From Chitinophagales bacterium (GTDB lineage: Bacteria; Bacteroidota; Bacteroidia; Chitinophagales; UBA2359), in the NCBI GenBank assembly GCA_020629335.1, contig JAHDDN010000124.1, positions 1 to 12,452 on the forward strand: a stretch of 12,452 bases of DNA. The letters are read 5' to 3'. The notes under the pieces are model-generated. The model searched no databases, was not told the origin of the DNA, and was given only the letters and a program-made list of their open reading frames with translations. The translations under genes and the position numbers were made by a program. Shown here one piece after another: positions 7,963-12,452 of this stretch. Numbering within the stretch: position 1 is the first letter of the stretch; each line of letters starts with the position of its first letter.

Positions 7963-8097
7963 TAGGGATGGAAGTGGTATGTGGCGTTAATGGCCTGACT
8001 TATGGAACTTAGGCGGACGCAGGCTGGCCCAAAGGGCAGACAAGTGCGCCTTAGTGGAATAGGAAGGACATAGCCACATAAGAACGGACAGCCCGAC
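7963..8097. ncRNA. Candidate structured RNA / dispersed intergenic element
   Basis: A block with visible nested pairing. TATGTGGC (7978-7985) pairs perfectly with GCCACATA (8073-8080). Inside it CTTAGGCG (8008-8015) pairs with CGCCTTAG (8047-8054) at 7 of 8 positions. The tip is CTGGCCC-AAA-GGGCAG (8024-8039) with one bulged G. Outside, GGGATGGAAGTGG (7965-7977) faces CGGACAGCCCGACC (8085-8098), where GGG can pair with CCC around a purine-rich internal loop. From memory, blocks with GGGAT-GAAG-GG at one end and CGGA-AGCCCGACC at the other recur between genes in many Bacteroidota genomes with a variable central stem. I could not check this. The strand is unknown: it lies downstream of the lipoprotein gene on the minus strand, and no plus-strand gene precedes it in the window. 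It could be a small RNA, a processing or termination element, or a REP-like repeat. Confidence 0.5.
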
Positions 8098-8124
8098 CAT
8101 GCGCCTCTTTAATGACAAATTAAA

Positions 8125-8142
8125 AATTACGAATTACGAATT
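8125..8142. repeat. Short tandem repeat AATTACG
   Basis: Two perfect copies of the 7-base unit AATTACG followed by a partial copy (AATT). It lies in the AT-rich stretch just right of the folded element. Confidence 0.6.
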
Positions 8143-8201
8143 GATTTTGCTCGTGCTGTGCACTTCGCTTTACGAGCGCATGGGAAGCCCCTAATATTTA
8201 T

Positions 8202-8250
8202 GAACTCGTTTAAAGTTTTTCAGCTACATCATAAAACTTTAAATGAGTTC
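8202..8250. repeat. Long inverted repeat at the 3' end of the lipoprotein frame
   Basis: GAACTCGTTTAAAGTTTT (8202-8219) and AAAACTTTAAATGAGTTC (8233-8250) are complementary at 17 of 18 positions, with a 13-base loop. The right arm contains the lipoprotein frame's stop codon (8239-8241) and lies directly downstream of the terminator at 8251-8286. As RNA it would make a stable AU-rich hairpin on either strand, possibly a second transcription barrier or 3'-end stabiliser. Confidence 0.7.
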
Positions 8251-8643
8251 TATAAAAAAAGGCAGAGTTGGAGACTCCGCCTTTTTGATTAATTTATTTA
8301 TATTTTGCTTTTTGTTGATCAGTTCTTCTGTGCATGAATTACTCGCTACTGAAATAGAGCCTGTCCATTCGTCATAACTAGGACGAACGACTCGATAGGT
8401 ATGAATGCCTGGCTCTAAAGAAAGTGTTAGTGTGCCTGTTTGGCCACAGTCGGGAGTAATATCTAAGAAAGTGCCATCGAATTGACCTTCGTAGGCATCA
8501 TCTATCCATACGTCTAAGGCGCCTTGGTAGTATTGGTCTGTCCAAAACATGGCTTCGCCTTTGTCTGGGCCATTATCAGAATCTGTGCAGCCAATAAAGA
8601 AGAAAGGAAGTGTAAACAGGGCTAATAGTAATAGGTTTTTCAT
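8239..8643 (-). CDS. Small surface-type lipoprotein, hypothetical
   Basis: 134 residues from ATG at 8643. The signal is MKNLLLLALFTLPFFFIGC with a lipobox ending at Cys19, the predicted lipidation site. The next residues (TDSDNGPDKGEA) are acidic, as in Bacteroidota lipoproteins sent to the cell surface, so an outer-membrane location is likely. The body, from MFWTDQYYQGALDVWIDDAY through DITPDCGQTGTLTLSLEPGI to YDEWTGSISVASNSC, is a short beta-rich domain: a tripartite 'colourless-glycine/Thr strand plus paired Cys' pattern that I associate with small Bacteroidota lipoproteins of unknown function. Those usually end within a few residues of the last Cys. Here the frame continues 25 to 30 residues, through Lys/Asn-rich AT-rich sequence and the terminator hairpin at 8251-8286, so the original stop may have been lost by a frameshift. 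Function unknown. Confidence 0.75.
   Translation of the reverse strand: MKNLLLLALFTLPFFFIGCTDSDNGPDKGEAMFWTDQYYQGALDVWIDDAYEGQFDGTFLDITPDCGQTGTLTLSLEPGIHTYRVVRPSYDEWTGSISVASNSCTEELINKKQNINKLIKKAESPTLPFFIELI
8251..8286 (-). terminator. Intrinsic terminator overlapping the lipoprotein 3' end
   Basis: On the minus strand AAAAAGGCGGAG and CTCTGCCTTTTT form a 12-base stem with a 7-base loop, followed by a T-rich end. The single non-Watson-Crick position is G-U in the minus-strand RNA but A-C in plus-strand RNA, which favours minus-strand use. It lies inside the open reading frame, about 10 bases before the stop codon. Confidence 0.8.
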
Positions 8644-8660
8644 CTTAGTGGTTTTTGGTT

Positions 8661-8692
8661 TTTGTGAAAGAATGTTATTATGATTATTTTGG
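8661..8692 (+). promoter_or_regulatory. Candidate promoter for the SDR gene
   Basis: TTTG (8661-8664) followed after 20 bases by TATTTTGG (8685-8692), resembling the Bacteroidota -33/-7 pair TTTG and TAnnTTTG with one mismatch. It sits in the 67-base divergent gap between the lipoprotein and SDR genes. Confidence 0.3.
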
Positions 8693-8731
8693 GCTTCATT
8701 AGTTTAAGTAATGCTACAAAAATACGTATTT

Positions 8732-9505
8732 ATGTTTTCAAAAGAATTATTTAAGGATAAAATCGCTTTAGTGACTGGTGGTCGAAGTGGTATTGGCTTT
8801 GAAATTGCGAAGCAGTTGTTAGAGCATGGAGCCACTAAGGTGTATATTGCTTCAAGAAATGAGGAGAAAATGCTTAAAGCAGCGGAAGAGCTCAGAGCTT
8901 TTGGTGCTTGTGATACTTGCGTTTGTGATATACGAGAATTAGAACAGGTAACAAAGATGGCGGCTCAAATTAAAGAGACTGATGGGCGCTTAGACATTTT
9001 GGTCAATAATGCGGGGGGACAATTTCCTTCTGCGGCTAAAGATATTAGTCCTAATGGTTGGAATGCGGTGATCAATAATAATTTGAATGGTACTTGGCAT
9101 GTTACTCAAACAATGGCGAATGAATTTTTTATTCCAGCCAACTCAGGTATTATCGTAAATATTATTGCAAATATTTATCGTGGATTTCCAGGCATGGCAC
9201 ATACTGGTGCTGCCAGAGCTGGAGTAGATAATTTGACTAAGACTTTGGCTGTAGAGTGGAGTAAATATAATATCCGAATTAATGCGGTAGCTCCAGGTAT
9301 TATTCAGTCAACTGGATTAAAGCAATATCCGCCTGCGCTGATAGAAGGTATTGCTAAAACAGTGCCTGTTAAACGTTTAGGTACAGTGGAAGAAGTGGCA
9401 TATTTGACCAGCTTTTTGATGAGTCCAATGGCTGGATTTATTACTGGAGAGACCGTGTATATTGATGGAGGGCAGCGTTTGTTTGGGGATGTGTTTCAAT
9501 TATAA
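8732..9505 (+). CDS. SDR-family oxidoreductase, PECR/DECR-like enoyl-CoA reductase
   Basis: 257 residues from ATG at 8732 (MFSKELFKDKIALVTGG), which places the Rossmann start where this family has it; an in-frame ATG at 8711 would add seven residues. Cytoplasmic. The cofactor site is TGGRSGIG (15-22), with S41-R42 after the second strand suggesting NADP(H), an acidic D66 after the third strand, and NNAGG (92-96). The active-site stretch HTGAARAGVDNLTKTLAVEW (157-176) lacks the classic Tyr-x3-Lys: the aligned positions are T158 and R162. This agrees with peroxisomal trans-2-enoyl-CoA reductase and 2,4-dienoyl-CoA reductase relatives, whose matching segment I recall as H-S/A-G-A/S-A-R/K-A-G/A-V. 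The later NAVAPG (184-189), FITGE and YIDGG motifs are also typical. A role in NADPH-dependent reduction of an enoyl-CoA, in fatty-acid metabolism, is inferred. It is the only plus-strand gene here and a single-gene unit. Confidence 0.9.
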   Translation: MFSKELFKDKIALVTGGRSGIGFEIAKQLLEHGATKVYIASRNEEKMLKAAEELRAFGACDTCVCDIRELEQVTKMAAQIKETDGRLDILVNNAGGQFPSAAKDISPNGWNAVINNNLNGTWHVTQTMANEFFIPANSGIIVNIIANIYRGFPGMAHTGAARAGVDNLTKTLAVEWSKYNIRINAVAPGIIQSTGLKQYPPALIEGIAKTVPVKRLGTVEEVAYLTSFLMSPMAGFITGETVYIDGGQRLFGDVFQL

Positions 9506-9510
9506 AATAA

Positions 9511-9545
9511 AGAAGGGAGAAGCGATTATGCGTCTCCCTTTTTAC
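9511..9545 (+). terminator. Bidirectional intrinsic terminator between convergent genes
   Basis: AAGGGAGA (9513-9520) pairs perfectly with TCTCCCTT (9533-9540) around a 12-base loop, and is followed by T residues on the plus strand. A-rich DNA on the left gives a T-rich end for the minus strand too. It lies 5 bases after the SDR stop and just beyond the end of the convergent minus-strand gene. Confidence 0.85.
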
Positions 9546-9555
9546 TGCATTTTAT

Positions 9556-11499
9556 TTAGTTAGGCAACTGCTCTTGAATGATATAGTTGGCTATATTAGA
9601 AGGATTATTTGGATGAGTCGCTATATTAAAAAACAATAGATTTAGTTCATTTCCAACTCCTTGATAAATGGAAATGCCATTCATATCCAAGTCTCCTGCT
9701 TGATAACCTTCATAGGCATAATTTGCGAAGCCTTCTGTATTTTCTGGGGCAGTTAGTACTTCAAAGAAAATGCTATTGATATCATTATTGAGCCCTTGAA
9801 AGATTACTTGTTGATCTATATTGGCATTGCCTGACCAAAGGGCATAATTAGGGCCTGCTTCTACTTGCGCGTTTTCTCCCCATGCTATCATAGTCGTAAA
9901 ATCTACTTCTGTTTGTTCATTACTTAAACTAATAGCTGTCGGAGTCATCGCTCCTAAGTGATTTCTATGACGAACAGCCATAAAATAATCGCCTGCGTCT
10001 AATTCATTAATGCTTATAGCTGAAGTACCGTCTGTATCTACCACATCTCCATCTCTTTGCAAAAGCGCTGATCGAGTAGCTAAGACCTGACTGGGATCTG
10101 TCGCACTTCTTAACTCAATGAACACCCAATCTACTATGGCATTTGATCCTTCGGTGGATAATACTTCTGCCATTATGTTTTCTCCTCCTCCATTTCCCAT
10201 ATGTTCAAATCCACTTAATGCTGTATAAGGCTCTGTTAATGGTATCCAATTATTCTCTCTTAGGTCATCTCTCATTAATTCGTCTACAGAATTAATCAAT
10301 GCGCCCATTAAATACATTTTAGGTGCAATCATGAGATTGTCTGAGGAATCTATATCCCATATGAATATACTGGCTTGATCGTTTTTTACTCCACCAATAA
10401 GTAATTGTCCATCAGCAGATTCTTCTAAAGAGGTGGGAACAAAGTCATAGTCAAAAGTCAAGTCAATATTAGTTATAGGGAAGCCGCTTTCATCTAAAAT
10501 TAGTAAACGATTCGTTCTTATGGAGGTGCCTACATCACTTCCAAATGGAATGTAAGTGTATTGCCAATAAGCTAAGATAGCGGTATGTCCATTTTGTAAT
10601 AATAGCTGATCTATGGCTCCTGTGGCTGATGATCCATTAGTGGCATCTACTGGGAGCGGTTCTGAGTTCGTAATTAGATAGGGAAGATTATTGAGTAATT
10701 CCCCTTCTTCATTATACTGATAGTTGTATAATGTAACGGCAGGCGATTGAGCAGACTTAGCACCGATTAACCAAAAACCATCTTCTCTTGGCATAGTGAT
10801 GGTGTAATGGTCTAAATTATCAATATTGGTTTCTTCTAGAATAGTACCATCATCCTGATCTACCCGATAACGATAAATATCATCATATCCACCTGACCAC
10901 GGGCCTCCATGTGCAATTACAAGGACTGTAGTATCTTCTAATTCTACACTTTCTCCTCCATAGCTACTTGTTAGTTCGGGTAATTCTGTTTTCCAAATAA
11001 CAGACAAATTGCTATCTGTTTTCATTAGGGAATTATCTGAGCCATGCATGAAATAAAAATTCCCTTCTCCATCTTTTTGAATATCCCAATCTACTTCTGC
11101 TGTTTCTTCTTCGTTTTCGACTTGGCTGATAATATTTCCATTACTATCTAAATTGATCAATAGTATGGTATATACCCCACTGTCATTGGTATGATAGATC
11201 GCCTGATAGCCGCCACCATCTATTTCCTCTAAATACAATAAATGACCGCTATTAGCTGGTAGGAAGTCGGTTGGGACTGTCCATTGAGTATCGCCAATGG
11301 CATCAATATGAACGATGGCTGTTGGGTATTCAAAAAATATGGAGGATTGTTCTCTGGTGCCAAATATATAACCACCATCACTAGTCCTATTTAGATGTAC
11401 TACTTTGCCATCGAAATCGGGGTATTCCCACCAGCCTGCCACTTGTGCTTCTATGCTGAGTGAAGATAAAATTATTAGTAAGGGTAAAAGGTATTTCAT
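9556..11499 (-). CDS. Secreted propeller-like protein with conserved Bacteroidota C-terminal module
   Basis: 647 residues from ATG at 11499. Signal peptide is MKYLLPLLIILSSLSIEAQ. Residues ~20-390 show repeated SDGGYIFGT / DGGGYQAIYH / KDGEGNFYFMH / REDGFWLIGA type blades, as in beta-propeller proteins reading 'actual versus logged' values; no catalytic motif is visible. From ~393 to the end is a separate module. It opens MYLMGALINSVDELMRDDLR, continues with IVDWVFIELRS and TRSALLQRDGDVV, then VRHRNHLGAM, then WSGNANIDQQVIFQGLNNDI and GDLDMNGISIYQGVGNEL, ending IIQEQLPN. The two D/N-rich repeats resemble dockerin-like or EF-hand-like calcium sites (N-A-N-I-D and D-L-D-M-N-G). There is no canonical YPNP sorting domain, so this module may serve as the surface-retention tail, an inference. 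The neighbour at 11617-12452 carries the same module. Confidence 0.88.
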   Translation of the reverse strand: MKYLLPLLIILSSLSIEAQVAGWWEYPDFDGKVVHLNRTSDGGYIFGTREQSSIFFEYPTAIVHIDAIGDTQWTVPTDFLPANSGHLLYLEEIDGGGYQAIYHTNDSGVYTILLINLDSNGNIISQVENEEETAEVDWDIQKDGEGNFYFMHGSDNSLMKTDSNLSVIWKTELPELTSSYGGESVELEDTTVLVIAHGGPWSGGYDDIYRYRVDQDDGTILEETNIDNLDHYTITMPREDGFWLIGAKSAQSPAVTLYNYQYNEEGELLNNLPYLITNSEPLPVDATNGSSATGAIDQLLLQNGHTAILAYWQYTYIPFGSDVGTSIRTNRLLILDESGFPITNIDLTFDYDFVPTSLEESADGQLLIGGVKNDQASIFIWDIDSSDNLMIAPKMYLMGALINSVDELMRDDLRENNWIPLTEPYTALSGFEHMGNGGGENIMAEVLSTEGSNAIVDWVFIELRSATDPSQVLATRSALLQRDGDVVDTDGTSAISINELDAGDYFMAVRHRNHLGAMTPTAISLSNEQTEVDFTTMIAWGENAQVEAGPNYALWSGNANIDQQVIFQGLNNDINSIFFEVLTAPENTEGFANYAYEGYQAGDLDMNGISIYQGVGNELNLLFFNIATHPNNPSNIANYIIQEQLPN

Positions 11500-11551
11500 G
11501 CTCTTATGTTTTCTTTATATTAATTCTGCAATTTAAGTACCAATTTACCCA

Positions 11552-11588
11552 AATAAAAAGGGCCTTACATTTATCATGTAGGGCCCTT
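11552..11588 (-). terminator. Intrinsic terminator downstream of the partial right-end gene
   Basis: AAGGGCCTTACAT (11558-11570) and ATGTAGGGCCCTT (11576-11588) form a 13-base stem with one imperfect position and loop TTATC. On the minus strand the stem is followed by TTTTTATTT. It lies about 30 bases beyond the stop at 11617, isolating this gene from the next one at 11499. Confidence 0.85.
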
Positions 11589-11616
11589 GTAATTTTGACT
11601 TGTTTAAAAAAATATC

Positions 11617-12452
11617 TTATGGAATTTGCTCTGTTATTATGTAGTTAGAGAAAGTGCTACTTTCAGGATGGGTGATGATATTAAAGAAGATCATGTTAAT
11701 ATCATTTCCAACACCTTGATAAATTGATTCCGCATTTAGATCTATATCGCTTTGGTTATAATTAACATAGATATAATTAGGCATATTGGCTATATTAGTT
11801 GATGCGCCTAAAATTTCGAAGAAGGAATCATTTAATTCATTATCAACTCCTTGGAAGAGTATGGCGCCATCGCTATTCACATTACCTCCCCATAAGGCAT
11901 TGTAACCACCCATATCTACTTGTGCATTATCTCCCCATGTTGGGATCGTACTGAAGTCAATCGTGCTAGCACTGCTACTTAAACTAATTGGCTGATCAGT
12001 CATGGCTCCTAAGTGATTTCTGTGTTTAATTGCCACATAATAGTCGGCAGCGTTTAGGCCTTGTATTATTACAGGAGAAACACCATCTTGACTTACTACA
12101 TCACCATCACGTTGAAGTAAAGCTGAACGAGTAAAGAGTACTTGGGCTGGATCAGTTTCACTTCTCAATTCTATGTAGACCCAATCTACAATTGCATCGG
12201 GGCCTGAATTATCTAAGACACTAGCAATGGTCGTTTCTCCACCGCCAGTACCAACATGACCAAAGTTATCTAAATCATTATAAGGTTCTAATACTGGAAT
12301 TAAATCTCCTTGTCTTAGGTCATCTCTCATCATTCCGTCTGTTGTATTCATCAGGGCACCTTGTAGGAATACTCTTGGAGCAAGCACAAGAACAGGGTTG
12401 CCGCATTCTCCTGTTGTCCAACTAATAATACCTGCTTGCTCTGCAAAACAAG
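11617..12452 (-). CDS. C-terminal part of a secreted protein carrying the same tail module (5' end outside window)
   Basis: The frame is open to the window edge, so the start and N-terminal domains are not visible. The visible part, about 277 residues, begins CFAEQAGIISWTTGECGNP and then carries the conserved tail module: VFLQGALMNTTDGMMRDDLR, VDWVYIELRSETDPAQV, TRSALLQRDGDVV, AIKHRNHLGAMT, WGGNVNSDGAILFQGVDNEL and DIDLNAESIYQGVGNDI, ending ITEQIP. It aligns along its whole length with residues ~393-647 of the neighbour at 9556-11499, with invariant blocks such as RSALLQRDGDVV and HRNHLGAMT. The short stretch before the module differs between the two, so the same tail is attached to different upstream sequence. 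Likely exported; function unknown. Confidence 0.85.
   Translation of the reverse strand, partial: CFAEQAGIISWTTGECGNPVLVLAPRVFLQGALMNTTDGMMRDDLRQGDLIPVLEPYNDLDNFGHVGTGGGETTIASVLDNSGPDAIVDWVYIELRSETDPAQVLFTRSALLQRDGDVVSQDGVSPVIIQGLNAADYYVAIKHRNHLGAMTDQPISLSSSASTIDFSTIPTWGDNAQVDMGGYNALWGGNVNSDGAILFQGVDNELNDSFFEILGASTNIANMPNYIYVNYNQSDIDLNAESIYQGVGNDINMIFFNIITHPESSTFSNYIITEQIP

Larger units (their letters stand above)
7867..8238. other. Non-coding intergenic stretch with folded element and repeats
   Basis: No credible gene lies in these 370 bases. Reading in plus-strand order: an AT-rich GNAT leader (7867-7950); a GC-richer block able to fold into nested helices (7963-8097); a 2.6-copy AATTACG repeat (8125-8142); a small hairpin with GCTCGT (8149-8154) facing ACGAGC (8172-8177); and an 18-base inverted repeat (8202-8250) reaching into the 3' end of the lipoprotein frame. 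The base composition of the middle block differs clearly from the AT-rich genes around it. Confidence 0.7.

Noticed and set aside
7963..8190. tRNA or CRISPR array in the intergenic region
   Set aside because: The pairing does not make a cloverleaf with an anticodon arm or T-loop (GTTCRA), and there are no evenly spaced direct repeats.
11460..11648. 62-codon plus-strand frame across the 11500-11616 gap
   Set aside because: It covers the terminator hairpin and both gene ends, has no recognisable product, and is best read as chance.
1..12452. Mobile element, defence system or phage island
   Set aside because: No transposase, integrase, nuclease, methylase or toxin-antitoxin motifs in any readable frame.

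Overview
The window suggests a member of the Bacteroidota, most likely a Saprospiria/Saprospiraceae-type marine or sludge bacterium. The DNA is AT-rich. Secreted proteins end in type IX secretion (T9SS) sorting domains (YPNPA...NG.Y/G.I.RQKL). There are Reg_prop propeller repeats, PKD/FN3/GEVED domains, and Asp/Asn-rich 'D-x-N-x-x-G' tails ending in '-EQLPN' or '-EQIP'. Promoter-like sites fit the Bacteroidota TTTG/TAnnTTTG pattern better than -35/-10. The species-level guess is inference; the phylum is well supported.

Layout, minus strand from right to left unless stated. 12452-11617: the C-terminal part of a secreted protein that runs off the window edge, followed by a strong terminator. 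11499-9556: a secreted propeller-like protein with the same C-terminal module. 8732-9505 (plus strand): a PECR/DECR-like short-chain dehydrogenase, ending at a hairpin shared with the convergent neighbour. 8643-8239: a small lipoprotein whose reading frame runs through its own terminator hairpin. 8238-7867: a 370-base non-coding stretch with a GC-rich folded element, AT-rich short repeats and inverted repeats. 7866-7132: a GNAT acetyltransferase. 7025-2376: one very large secreted multidomain protein, now split into three reading frames by two single-base frameshifts that cancel each other. 2373-10: a secreted Reg_prop propeller protein with a T9SS tail, starting 2 bases after the large gene ends and so probably in the same operon.

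At least three of the products, and probably four, are export-dependent: the large PKD/FN3 protein, the Reg_prop protein and the propeller protein each have a signal peptide, and the truncated right-end protein is inferred to be exported from its shared tail. The lipoprotein is envelope-anchored. The region is therefore mainly a cell-surface or secretome locus interrupted by two housekeeping-type enzymes. I found no CRISPR array, tRNA, rRNA, insertion sequence, phage gene or defence system. The most notable observations are the compensating frameshift pair in the 4.65 kb gene, the folded intergenic element at 7963-8097, and the lipoprotein frame that continues through a terminator.
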